Shown: positions 1-8,428 of the stretch, piece by piece
Position numbering within the stretch: position 1 is the stretch's first letter
How the letters are laid out: every line of letters begins with the position of its first letter
Source of the DNA: Shewanella sp. MBTL60-112-B2
GTDB taxonomy: Bacteria > Pseudomonadota > Gammaproteobacteria > Enterobacterales > Shewanellaceae
Assembly (NCBI RefSeq): GCF_019655055.1
Contig: NZ_BPFA01000014.1
Span: 48,895-112,894 of the forward strand
DNA length: 64,000 bases
Reading direction: 5' to 3'
The notes under the pieces: model-generated
Database searches by the model: none
Told to the model about the DNA's origin: nothing
What the model saw: the letters and a program-made list of their open reading frames with translations, nothing else
Position numbers and translations under genes: made by a program

Positions 1-2556
1 GTACGGATCGGTGTTAGCGTCGTTATTACCTGAGTAATATGGCGGTTCTTTATCAAATAGGTTGTTAACACCTAATGACAATTGAAGTCCATTATTGAAG
101 TAATATGAGCCAGAAATATCGTGGTAAACAACACTTCCAACTGTTGGAGCTAAACAGCTTGCATCTGCTGCTTGACAGTCATAGCTATCCATACCTGAGA
201 TATAACGAGCCTGATAGTTAGCAGACCAATCTGCACCTTGTACGCCTAAGTCAAAGTTACTCTTAACCTTGGCAAAGCTACCCATACCCGATGTGATATA
301 GCCAGCATAATCGATAGATTGACCAGATATTTCAGACACGTTCTCAAGCAGAATAGTCGTATCTAGACCGGTTCTCCAATCTAAGCCCAACACTTCAAAT
401 GTATAGGCTAGGTTCACGTCAATACCTGAAGTATCTTCTGCACCGATGTTTTGTAGCTGATTATTAAATTTAATTTTGCCGCTTAATGGATCATACGTAA
501 TATTAGCCGATTGACAAAGCGCTGTGTCTTTATTGATTTGTTCACCAGAACTATTCATACACTGCTCTGCGATATAGTTTGAATCAACTAACGCAATAGA
601 GTTAGTGATTGAAATATCGTAGTAATCAGCTGTTACAGAGAATCCATCTAAATAACTAGGTGAATATACAAAACCTACAGTGAAGGTTTCAGCTTCTTCT
701 GGAGTAAGGTTTTCGTTACCACCACGAGTCACTTCAGCTTGGTAGCTCTTCTCACCAGTTACAGGGTGAGTGATCTTATCAAATGAAGTCGCGCTTCCTG
801 AATACAATTCATCAACTGATGGTGCTCTAAAGGCTGTAGATGCGACACTTCGTAGCATCAAGTCATCAGTCATTTTCCAAGTTAAACCAAGCTTCCATGT
901 ACTGTCACTACCAAATGTACTGTAATCGAAGTAACGTACTGCCGCACTTAAGTCAACTTGCTGAGCAAGAGGAAGATCTGCTAGCAATGGAATAGCTAAT
1001 TCTAAGTAAGCTTCATTTACATCGTACTCACCTTCAGTTGGGTCAACTTTAGGATCGTTTGCTAGACCTTGAGCGGTTAGCGAATCAGGAATGAACCAAG
1101 CTTTCTCTTTACGGTGCTCGATACCCGATGCAAAGCCTAAGTAGCCAGCAGGCAACTCCATCACCTCACCAGAAAGGTTACCCGATAGAATTAGCATTTC
1201 ACTACCACCAGTGTTTTGCTCGGTGTAAGTGTAGCCTTCCATGTTATCGCTTGCCCATGATGTTTGGTCTAATGGATTGAAGGTACCTTCTGTAATATCT
1301 TCATTTAGCGAGCCCATGTTAACCAAGTTAGCAAGACGGTCTACTGAATCATTACGGCCGTAGTTCACAGATGTGTCCCATGTCCAACCGTTATCTAGCA
1401 TACCTTCTAGGCCAACAACAACACGCGCTGTATCGACAACTTGGCTGAATTCACGTGGTCCCACTTCAGTCAAACGACGAGCATAACCAAGATCGTCTCC
1501 ATAATTGATACCATGCTCTAGTAAGCTATCACCCATAGCTTCAGTATACTTAAACTCTGTATAGATAGGTTGCGGTGCCATTTGCTGTTCTGACCAACGC
1601 TTTGAATACATAGTTTCAGTAAACAAAGTTGTATCGTCAGTTAAGTCAAAGTTCGCCAGTGCGGTGAAGTTTAAACGCTCCATAGGCGTGTATAAGAAGC
1701 TATCCGCAGAATAGTTATATGCATCTTCTACATGATTATATTCGTCCCAGCTGCCATCAGGGTTGCCTTGGTAGTCTCCATCTGGTCCATAAAGGTGACC
1801 ATTCTCTGAGTAAACACTACCCGCACAAACCAACTCGCCGCCACTTTCTGTTAAAGGACATTCGGAAAAACCACGGTCCGCTTGGCTTGCTGAGCCACGC
1901 TTCATGTATTGAATGCCCATGACAACGTTACCGCCATCAAAGTTGCCGCCAGTGGTTAAATCAAAGCTCGTCTCTTCAGCATCACCTTGACCAGAGATAC
2001 CGCTTTGAACATTTAGCTCTAAACCTTCAAAATCATCTTTAAGAATAATGTTTACTACACCAGCAACAGCATCTGAACCGTAAACAGATGATGCACCATC
2101 TTTTAGTACTTCAACACGCTTAATCATTGATACTGGGATGGTATTTAAATCTACCGTAGAAGCTGCGCCGGTACCTGAGTTAACCATACGGCGGTTGTTA
2201 ACTAGAACGAGTGTTCTTTGTGAGCCTAAACCACGTAAGTTAATTGACGCTCCACCTTGTGAGCCGTTGTTAACGCCTGGGTTTGTCATGGCACCGCCAG
2301 TTGCGGTCATTTTTTGTAACACTTCATCAATAGAAGTCGCGCCAGAAGCCTTAATTGCGCTAGCATCGATTACAGTCACTGGAGAAGCAGTTTCCATATC
2401 GGTACGCTGAATGCGGGAGCCAGTAACAGCAATGCGTTCTACATCGGCGCCGACTTCTTCTGCGAAAGCTGTATTTGACACGGTAAAGGCTGTCGTAGAA
2501 ACCGAAGCGATTAAACCGAACTTGATCGCTGTGGCCAATTTAGATGGTCTGTTCAT
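1..2556 (-). CDS. TonB-dependent outer membrane receptor (C-terminus cut by window edge)
   Basis: Outer-membrane TonB-dependent receptor, energised by TonB-ExbB-ExbD for uptake of an unknown ligand. About 852 codons are open down to position 1 with no stop, so the last strands lie outside the window. The start at 2556 is preceded by a GGGAG ribosome site. A signal peptide ends near TAFAEE. It is followed by a TonB-box-like ERIAVTGSR and then a plug domain with SINLRGLGSQRTLVLVNNRR and VEVLKDGASSVYGSDAVAG. There is no extra N-terminal signalling domain. The later barrel part shows the typical FRAPSVDELYSG and LGVNNLFDKEPP motifs near the visible end, so probably only some 15-25 residues are missing. 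The substrate cannot be read from the sequence. Confidence 0.93.
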   Translation of the reverse strand, partial: MNRPSKLATAIKFGLIASVSTTAFTVSNTAFAEEVGADVERIAVTGSRIQRTDMETASPVTVIDASAIKASGATSIDEVLQKMTATGGAMTNPGVNNGSQGGASINLRGLGSQRTLVLVNNRRMVNSGTGAASTVDLNTIPVSMIKRVEVLKDGASSVYGSDAVAGVVNIILKDDFEGLELNVQSGISGQGDAEETSFDLTTGGNFDGGNVVMGIQYMKRGSASQADRGFSECPLTESGGELVCAGSVYSENGHLYGPDGDYQGNPDGSWDEYNHVEDAYNYSADSFLYTPMERLNFTALANFDLTDDTTLFTETMYSKRWSEQQMAPQPIYTEFKYTEAMGDSLLEHGINYGDDLGYARRLTEVGPREFSQVVDTARVVVGLEGMLDNGWTWDTSVNYGRNDSVDRLANLVNMGSLNEDITEGTFNPLDQTSWASDNMEGYTYTEQNTGGSEMLILSGNLSGEVMELPAGYLGFASGIEHRKEKAWFIPDSLTAQGLANDPKVDPTEGEYDVNEAYLELAIPLLADLPLAQQVDLSAAVRYFDYSTFGSDSTWKLGLTWKMTDDLMLRSVASTAFRAPSVDELYSGSATSFDKITHPVTGEKSYQAEVTRGGNENLTPEEAETFTVGFVYSPSYLDGFSVTADYYDISITNSIALVDSNYIAEQCMNSSGEQINKDTALCQSANITYDPLSGKIKFNNQLQNIGAEDTSGIDVNLAYTFEVLGLDWRTGLDTTILLENVSEISGQSIDYAGYITSGMGSFAKVKSNFDLGVQGADWSANYQARYISGMDSYDCQAADASCLAPTVGSVVYHDISGSYYFNNGLQLSLGVNNLFDKEPPYYSGNNDANTDPY

Positions 2557-2841
2557 TATGTAGTACTCCCTAACCTTTTATTTTTATATACACGCCATTT
2601 GTTATTTTTGGCGTTGGTATGGATACTGCAATTTCACGTTTATGCCGTCAATCGAGCAATTCATTAACTATTCACACTATTTTGTTAAATAAAATCGAAC
2701 TAAAAGTAACGACAGTTAAATCGAAAACAGAATCATAATGCGCCCAACCGAACCAAGAAGTTAAATGCTCTGTAAAAACCTCCAAGCAAAGATAAAACAA
2801 CCAAAAAGACTGCAACCTTTCATTAACCAGACCAAAGCGAC

Positions 2842-2865
2842 AAAGTGTGACACGCATCACACTTT
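2842..2865. promoter_or_regulatory. Perfect CRP-type palindrome
   Basis: Two perfectly complementary 9-bp arms, AAAGTGTGA and TCACACTTT, separated by 6 bp. The core TGTGA-N6-TCACA is the textbook CRP half-site arrangement. It lies about 290 bp upstream of the receptor start codon, which is far for direct activation unless the transcript has a long leader. No promoter was identified between them. That CRP binds here is inference. Confidence 0.6.
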
Positions 2866-3285
2866 CTCACTATGGACTTTAGTAAGTCACAGTGTTTTAG
2901 AGCGTTTTTTTAGATATTGCTCATACTTTTTCGCATATAATCGAGCTAGTACTCAGTTGCTGTTCAGGAAGGCTTCGCTCTAGATTGACCAGATGTGAGC
3001 AAATGTAACAACTCGACAGAGTAACAATTCACAACTACGTACAAAGACATCACAACCTATATCTCAGTCTTGTGTTTCACTCCCGCAAGTCGATCTAGTC
3101 ATTTAATCGAGCCTATAACTTGTAATGGCAATGGCACTAAGGACATCTTAATTAACAATGAGTTATTAACGATTGCACCTTATCAGTTAAGGCCATACTA
3201 ATGTTCACAATTGAAGCTTTTAGACACAGGCAACCCATATTGCTGCACAATATTGAAGGCTAGAGAAAACGGCTGAGTAGGTATT

Positions 3286-3310
3286 GAGGAGCATTGCTGC
3301 CTTGCTCCTC
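3286..3310. repeat. Inverted repeat downstream of ruvB
   Basis: GAGGAGCA and TGCTCCTC form a perfect 8-bp stem around a 9-nt loop, 87 bp past the ruvB stop. There is no T-tract on either side, so it is only a weak candidate for a terminator or an RNA end-protecting hairpin. Confidence 0.3.
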
Positions 3311-3396
3311 TAATATTTGATGAATTTACTGAATTGGATAAGTAGAAGGTTTGGAACTGAATTTAGCGCTGCAGGACAGTGAAGTCCCTAACAAGG

Positions 3397-4410
3397 TTAA
3401 GACTCAGGCTGAATAATATTAAAGTGGTTATAGGCTCTTGGTGTGGCAATACGCCCTCTAGGAGTTCGCTGTATAAAGCCTTGCTGGATTAAAAACGGCT
3501 CTAATACATCTTCAATTGTTTCTCGTTCTTCACCAATTGCTGCTGCTAAGTTATCTAAACCAACCGGGCCACCCATAAACTTATCAATAATCGCAAGCAA
3601 CAGCTTTCTATCCATATAGTCGAAGCCTTCAGCGTCAACATCTAACATATCTAATGCTTGTTCAGCGACAACTTTAGTAACATCTCCGCTATGTTTTACT
3701 TCGGCAAAGTCACGCACACGTCTGAGTAATCGGTTCGCTATACGAGGTGTACCACGAGAGCGACGAGCAATTTCAACTGCGCCTTCGTCATCAATTTCAA
3801 GATCCATTACTTTAGCTGAGCGAGTCACAATGCTTGATAAGTCTTTAACATTATAGAACTCGAGTCTAAGTGGGATACCGAAACGGGCTCTTAGAGGCGA
3901 AGTTAATGCTCCAGCACGGGTTGTTGCACCGACAAGCGTGAATGGTGGTAGATCTAGCTTAATTGAACGAGCCGCTGGCCCCTCTCCAATCATAATATCT
4001 AACTGATAATCTTCCATTGCTGGATATAAGATCTCTTCAACCACGGGGCTTAAACGATGGATTTCATCGATAAATAACACATCGTTTGGCTCTAGATTCG
4101 TCAGCAGCGCGGCCAAGTCACCCGCTTTTTCCAACACGGGTCCCGATGTTGACTTAATATTCACGCCCATCTCATTAGCTACAATCATTGCTAATGTGGT
4201 CTTACCTAGGCCGGGAGGACCATAAATCAGCATATGGTCTAGTGCTTCACCGCGGTTTTGAGCAGCTTGAATAAAGATCTTAAGCTGTGCGCGAGTATCA
4301 TCCTGACCAGTATATTCATCCAGCAGTTTAGGTCGCATGGCGCGATCAACGGCTTCGATTTCATCACGCTCAATTATATTAGGGTGTATGAGTCGATCTG
4401 CTTCAATCAT
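3397..4410 (-). CDS. ruvB: Holliday junction branch migration helicase RuvB
   Basis: ATPase motor of the RuvABC resolvasome, which drives branch migration of Holliday junctions with RuvA. The 337 residues match the usual family length. Visible are the Walker A motif GPPGLGKTT, the Walker B with DEIHRL, the sensor motif GATTRAG and the arginine-bearing SPLRARFG, followed by a C-terminal winged-helix domain ending in [12 protein letters not shown]. It follows ruvA by 9 bp in a ruvC-ruvA-ruvB order. No LexA-like CTGT-N8-ACAG box was noticed upstream of the block. Confidence 0.98.
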   Translation of the reverse strand: MIEADRLIHPNIIERDEIEAVDRAMRPKLLDEYTGQDDTRAQLKIFIQAAQNRGEALDHMLIYGPPGLGKTTLAMIVANEMGVNIKSTSGPVLEKAGDLAALLTNLEPNDVLFIDEIHRLSPVVEEILYPAMEDYQLDIMIGEGPAARSIKLDLPPFTLVGATTRAGALTSPLRARFGIPLRLEFYNVKDLSSIVTRSAKVMDLEIDDEGAVEIARRSRGTPRIANRLLRRVRDFAEVKHSGDVTKVVAEQALDMLDVDAEGFDYMDRKLLLAIIDKFMGGPVGLDNLAAAIGEERETIEDVLEPFLIQQGFIQRTPRGRIATPRAYNHFNIIQPES

Positions 4411-4419
4411 TTAATTTCC

Positions 4420-5037
4420 TTAAAGCATCGATTTGAGTGCTGATTTAATCAGGGTTTCAGATGTCATGCCATCTGTATATACCGCCGAAACGGCTTTGCT
4501 AGCCTGCGCTGGCTTGTAACCTAGAGAAAGCAATGCGGCAATTGCATCTTCTTCAGCAGTATTCACCGCCTCAGGAACTTTATAATTAGACTGCAGCATA
4601 AACTCGCGTTCAGAGCCGACAGAAGCTTCCATCAAACTCTTGAGCTTGTCGCGCATTTCAACTAATAAACGTTCAGCAGTTTTCTTACCCACACCTGGCA
4701 ATTTCACCAATGTAGCGATATCGTCACGCTCAACACAAGCCACAAATTCACCCGCGGTCATGCCTGATAAAATCGTTAACCCCAGCTTAGGCCCAACACC
4801 ATTAGCCTTGATTAGTAGCCTAAATAAGCTTCTTTCTTGCTTTGAAACAAAGCCATATAGCAGCTGTGCATCTTCTCTGACAACAAAATGCGTATAGATC
4901 ACCGCTTCTTGGCCAAGTTCTGGTAACTCGTAAAAGCTGGTAAGTGGCATTTGGATCTCATAACCAACGCCAGCAACGTCGACCAGTACTTCTGGTGCCT
5001 GTTTTTCAATAAGTATTCCGCGAATACGACCTATCAT
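4420..5037 (-). CDS. ruvA: Holliday junction DNA-binding protein RuvA
   Basis: RuvA tetramers bind the four-way junction and load RuvB rings. The 205-residue protein begins [12 protein letters not shown], as in the family. It shows the OB-fold domain I, the two helix-hairpin-helix stretches ([11 protein letters not shown] and [14 protein letters not shown]) of domain II, and a C-terminal domain III around residues 155-205 that contacts RuvB. The start overlaps the ruvC stop by 4 bp, indicating translational coupling. Confidence 0.98.
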   Translation of the reverse strand: MIGRIRGILIEKQAPEVLVDVAGVGYEIQMPLTSFYELPELGQEAVIYTHFVVREDAQLLYGFVSKQERSLFRLLIKANGVGPKLGLTILSGMTAGEFVACVERDDIATLVKLPGVGKKTAERLLVEMRDKLKSLMEASVGSEREFMLQSNYKVPEAVNTAEEDAIAALLSLGYKPAQASKAVSAVYTDGMTSETLIKSALKSML

Positions 5038-5555
5038 TTATATCGTCCATATGTTCTTACATTTGCTCTGCCGCCCAAGGCAACTAAGCTCTGGCTAGTG
5101 TGATAATGACACACCGCCACACCAAGCGCATCAGCTGCGTCGGCTTGCGGCGCGCTTGGGAGTTTAAGTAGTTGTTGGATCATGTGCTGAACTTGTGATT
5201 TCTGCGCTCGGCCAGTTCCGACCACAGCACTTTTAATCTGAGTTGCACTATATTCGGCTACAGGCAAATTCGCCGCTGTGGCTGCAACGATAGCTGCGCC
5301 TCTTGCTTGACCAAGTTTCAATGCGGAATCCGCATTCTTAGCCATAAACACACGCTCAATGGCAAACTCATCCGGTTGATACTGTCTTATGATTTCGGAC
5401 AAACCATCGAAAATTTGCTTTAAGCGTAGAGGTAACTCATCAGAGCTAGTACGAATACAGCCACTGCCTACATAAACTTGCTGCCGGCCGACACATTTAA
5501 TCACACCGTACCCAGTGATCCTAGATCCAGGATCGACCCCCAAAATAATGGCCAT
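5034..5555 (-). CDS. ruvC: Holliday junction resolvase RuvC
   Basis: Endonuclease that cuts Holliday junctions symmetrically, using two metal ions. The protein has 173 residues. The acidic catalytic residues are in place: Asp in ILGVDPGSR near the N-terminus, Glu in FAIERVF, and the two Asp residues in the [11 protein letters not shown] segment. It lies 7 bp downstream of yebC and overlaps ruvA by 4 bp, so the block is probably co-transcribed. Confidence 0.98.
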   Translation of the reverse strand: MAIILGVDPGSRITGYGVIKCVGRQQVYVGSGCIRTSSDELPLRLKQIFDGLSEIIRQYQPDEFAIERVFMAKNADSALKLGQARGAAIVAATAANLPVAEYSATQIKSAVVGTGRAQKSQVQHMIQQLLKLPSAPQADAADALGVAVCHYHTSQSLVALGGRANVRTYGRYK

Positions 5556-5562
5556 ATTTTAC

Positions 5563-6306
5563 TTATTCCAGACCTTCCATCACTTCGTCAGAAATTTCTG
5601 CATTGTGATACACCTCTTGAACATCGTCATGATCTTCAAGATTATCAATTAAGCGCAAAAACTTAGGTGCTGTATTAGCATCCAAGTCAGCTTTGGTTGA
5701 AGGGATCATGGTTACTTCAGCATTGACCGATTCAAGCCCTGCATGATCCAATGCATCTTTAACGCTACCGAAATCTTCAGGCGATGTCAGCACGTCGATA
5801 GAACCATCTTCGTTAGTCACCACATCTTCAGCGCCCGCTTCTAACGCCGCATCCATAACCGTATCTTCATCGACACCTTCATATGAAATGATGCCTTTCT
5901 TTTCGAACAGATAGGCAACTGAACCATCTGTACCTAAGTTACCACCAGATTTGCTAAATGCATTACGCACACCCGATACGGTACGATTTTTATTATCAGT
6001 CATGGTTTCAACCAGCACTGCTGTGCCGCCGGGGCCATAGCCTTCATAGATAATGGTTTCTAATACTTGGCCATCGAGCTCACCTGCGCCACGCTTAATC
6101 GCACGTTCGACCGTATCTCGGGTCATATTGTTTGATAGAGACTTATCAATTGCTGCACGTAACCGTGGATTCGAATCTGGATCTGAGCCGCCTTCTCTGG
6201 CAGCAACGGTTAATTCACGAATAAACTTGGTAAACAACTTACCACGCTTTGCATCTTGCGCAGCCTTGCGGTGTTTTATGTTGGCCCATTTACTATGTCC
6301 TGCCAT
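5563..6306 (-). CDS. yebC: YebC/PmpR-family protein
   Basis: Member of the YebC/TACO1 family, described variously as transcriptional regulators and, more recently, as translation factors that help ribosomes at difficult motifs. The protein begins [14 protein letters not shown], the family signature, and is 247 residues long. An ATG two codons upstream is open, but the AAGGGG ribosome site touches it directly, whereas it sits 6 nt before the ATG at 6306; that decides the start. It precedes ruvC by 7 bp, a common gammaproteobacterial arrangement. Confidence 0.96.
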   Translation of the reverse strand: MAGHSKWANIKHRKAAQDAKRGKLFTKFIRELTVAAREGGSDPDSNPRLRAAIDKSLSNNMTRDTVERAIKRGAGELDGQVLETIIYEGYGPGGTAVLVETMTDNKNRTVSGVRNAFSKSGGNLGTDGSVAYLFEKKGIISYEGVDEDTVMDAALEAGAEDVVTNEDGSIDVLTSPEDFGSVKDALDHAGLESVNAEVTMIPSTKADLDANTAPKFLRLIDNLEDHDDVQEVYHNAEISDEVMEGLE

Positions 6307-6322
6307 ATCCATCCCCTTTGCT

Positions 6323-6415
6323 TATACCCAAAAGACCTACAATGACTAAACTGCAATTAACTACAGCAAGTTAGACCTGTACCTTGTGGCTTTTATTGAA
6401 AGTCGCTTGGGTATA
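6323..6415. repeat. Short element bounded by TATACCCAA inverted ends
   Basis: TATACCCAA at the left and its exact complement TTGGGTATA at the right enclose about 75 bp between yebC and aspS. The arrangement resembles small non-autonomous repeats found between genes in marine gammaproteobacteria, but no second copy occurs in this window, so it may be chance. Confidence 0.3.
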
Positions 6416-6422
6416 TTTTATC

Positions 6423-6451
6423 GAAAAAAAAGCCGAGTCTTAACTCGGCTC
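6423..6451 (-). terminator. Terminator of aspS
   Basis: AGCCGAGT and ACTCGGCT form an 8-bp GC-rich stem with a CTTA loop. On the minus strand it is followed by a run of eight T. It begins 14 bp past the aspS stop, a classic intrinsic terminator that separates aspS from yebC. Confidence 0.9.
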
Positions 6452-6464
6452 TTATAACGCTTTA

Positions 6465-8258
6465 TTATTCAGCGTCTTTAGTTTCTTCTTTGGACTCAGT
6501 CTCTAAAACACCAATACCAAGTTCAGTTAATTGAGCAGGATTAGCAAATCCTGGCGCGTTGGTTAACGGGCAAGCTGCGGTGGTTGTTTTAGGGAACGCC
6601 ATCACGTCACGAATTGAGCTAGCACCTGTCATCAACATAATGATACGGTCAAGACCGAACGCTAGACCTGCATGTGGTGGTGTGCCATAACGCAATGCTT
6701 CAAGTAAGAAGCCAAACTTCTCACTCGCTTCTTCGTCGTTAATACCTAGAATTCTAAATACTGCAGACTGCATCTTGCTGTCATGAATACGTACAGAACC
6801 ACCGCCTAATTCACAGCCGTTTAGTACCATGTCATACGCATCAGAAATAGCCGCAATAGGGTTTGCTTCAAGCTCTTCTGGCGTCATGTTACTTGGCGCA
6901 GTGAATGGGTGGTGCATTGCATGCAAGCCGCCATCAGAAGTGCGTTCAAACATTGGGAAGTCAACAACCCAAAGTGGCTTCCACTCGCCTTGTAGCAAGT
7001 CAAAATCTTCACCCGCTTTAAGACGTAGCGCGCCCATTGCTTCAGCAACGATGTTAGCTTTATCAGCACCAAATAGGATTAGATCGCCAGTTTGCGCGCC
7101 AGTGCGCTCAAGTAGAGCCTTAACCACATCTTCGCTTAGGAACTTAAGTACTGGAGACTGAATGCCTTCCATACCTTGGCTAAGGTCATTCACCTTCATC
7201 CAAGCTAGGCCTTTCGCACCGTAAATAGTCACGTACTTAGCGTATTCGTCTAACTGTTTACGTGAAAGCTTAGCGCCACCAGGAATGCTTAATACCGCAA
7301 CGCGACCTTCAGGATCGTTTGCAGGGCCGTTAAATACTGCGAACTCAACTTCTTTAACGATGTCTGCAACATCAATCAACTCTAGAGGGTTACGTAAATC
7401 TGGCTTATCAGAACCGAAACGACGCATCGCTTCTTCAAATGTCATTTTAGGGAACTCACCTAAATCAACATTTAACAGCTCTTTAAATAGTCCACGTACC
7501 ATCTCTTCAGTCTTATCCATCACCTGCGTAGAGGTCATGAATGACGTTTCGATATCGATTTGAGTAAATTCAGGCTGACGGTCAGCACGTAAGTCTTCAT
7601 CACGGAAGCACTTAACGATTTGGTAGTAACGGTCAAAACCAGACATCATCAACAACTGCTTAAACAATTGTGGAGATTGTGGCAATGCGAAGAACTGGCC
7701 TTTATAAGTACGGCTTGGTACTAAATAATCACGCGCACCTTCTGGTGTCGCTTTAGTGAGAATTGGCGTTTCAATATCTAAGAAACCGTTACCATCTAAG
7801 AAACGTCTTACTGCACTGGTCACTTTTGAGCGAAATACAATGCGGTCAGCCATTTCTGGACGACGTAGGTCTAAATAACGGTACTTTAAACGCTGCTCTT
7901 CAGTGTTGTGCTGATTTTTGTCCATATTGATTGGTAGTGGTGCTGAGCTATTCAAAATAGTTAGCTCTAGACCCAAAATCTCAATCTCACCAGTACGCAT
8001 ATCGGCGTTAATCTGGCTATCTGGTCTTGCTCTTACAAGGCCTTTAATCTGAACACAAAATTCGCTGCGTAGTGTGCTTGCAACATCAAAAACTTCAGGA
8101 AGGTCTGGATCATAAACAACCTGAACGATACCTTCTCTATCACGAAGATCGAGAAAAACTACGCCGCCCAAATCTCGGCTGCGATTAACCCAACCCACTA
8201 GGGTCACTTCTTGACCTACGTGAGACTTATTGACGTCTCCACAATAATGACTGCGCAT
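6465..8258 (-). CDS. aspS: Aspartate-tRNA ligase
   Basis: Class II aminoacyl-tRNA synthetase that charges tRNA-Asp with aspartate. The 597-residue bacterial-type enzyme has an N-terminal OB-fold anticodon-binding domain (about 1-110), the class II catalytic core with [25 protein letters not shown] split across motif 2, the [16 protein letters not shown] stretch, an inserted GAD domain (about 290-420), and the final motif 3 [11 protein letters not shown]. The start is supported by an AAAGAG ribosome site. Four tRNA-Asp genes, its substrate, lie at 52732-53281 in the same window. Confidence 0.98.
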   Translation of the reverse strand: MRSHYCGDVNKSHVGQEVTLVGWVNRSRDLGGVVFLDLRDREGIVQVVYDPDLPEVFDVASTLRSEFCVQIKGLVRARPDSQINADMRTGEIEILGLELTILNSSAPLPINMDKNQHNTEEQRLKYRYLDLRRPEMADRIVFRSKVTSAVRRFLDGNGFLDIETPILTKATPEGARDYLVPSRTYKGQFFALPQSPQLFKQLLMMSGFDRYYQIVKCFRDEDLRADRQPEFTQIDIETSFMTSTQVMDKTEEMVRGLFKELLNVDLGEFPKMTFEEAMRRFGSDKPDLRNPLELIDVADIVKEVEFAVFNGPANDPEGRVAVLSIPGGAKLSRKQLDEYAKYVTIYGAKGLAWMKVNDLSQGMEGIQSPVLKFLSEDVVKALLERTGAQTGDLILFGADKANIVAEAMGALRLKAGEDFDLLQGEWKPLWVVDFPMFERTSDGGLHAMHHPFTAPSNMTPEELEANPIAAISDAYDMVLNGCELGGGSVRIHDSKMQSAVFRILGINDEEASEKFGFLLEALRYGTPPHAGLAFGLDRIIMLMTGASSIRDVMAFPKTTTAACPLTNAPGFANPAQLTELGIGVLETESKEETKDAE

Positions 8259-8428
8259 TTAACTCTTTCCTTTATTCCGCAAAGCGATGCTTGAGGATCT
8301 GGTTCAAAACAAGACAAAAGCGGCATTATAGAGAAATATTGCCGTTTTCCAAATAACTTCTCGACTAGTCGGCTAACTATCAATCAATTTGGATTAATAA
8401 TTGAATAGTTTTGCTTATTTTAGCAAAT

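Larger units (their letters stand above)
2557..3396. other. Long intergenic region between the receptor and ruvB
   Basis: About 840 bp without a convincing gene. Two short open frames overlap here on opposite strands (2672-2860 and 2765-2983), but neither has a good ribosome site or a protein-like composition. The stretch holds the upstream region of the receptor gene, a perfect CRP-type palindrome at 2842-2865 and an inverted repeat at 3286-3310. The rest shows nothing recognisable. Confidence 0.6.

Noticed and set aside
2672..2983. Two overlapping short open frames on opposite strands upstream of the receptor
   Set aside because: No convincing ribosome sites, Cys/Phe/aromatic-rich composition unlike a real protein, and overlap with the CRP-type palindrome.
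4420..6360. LexA-regulated SOS box for the ruv block
   Set aside because: No CTGT-N8-ACAG pattern was seen upstream of yebC, ruvC or ruvA.
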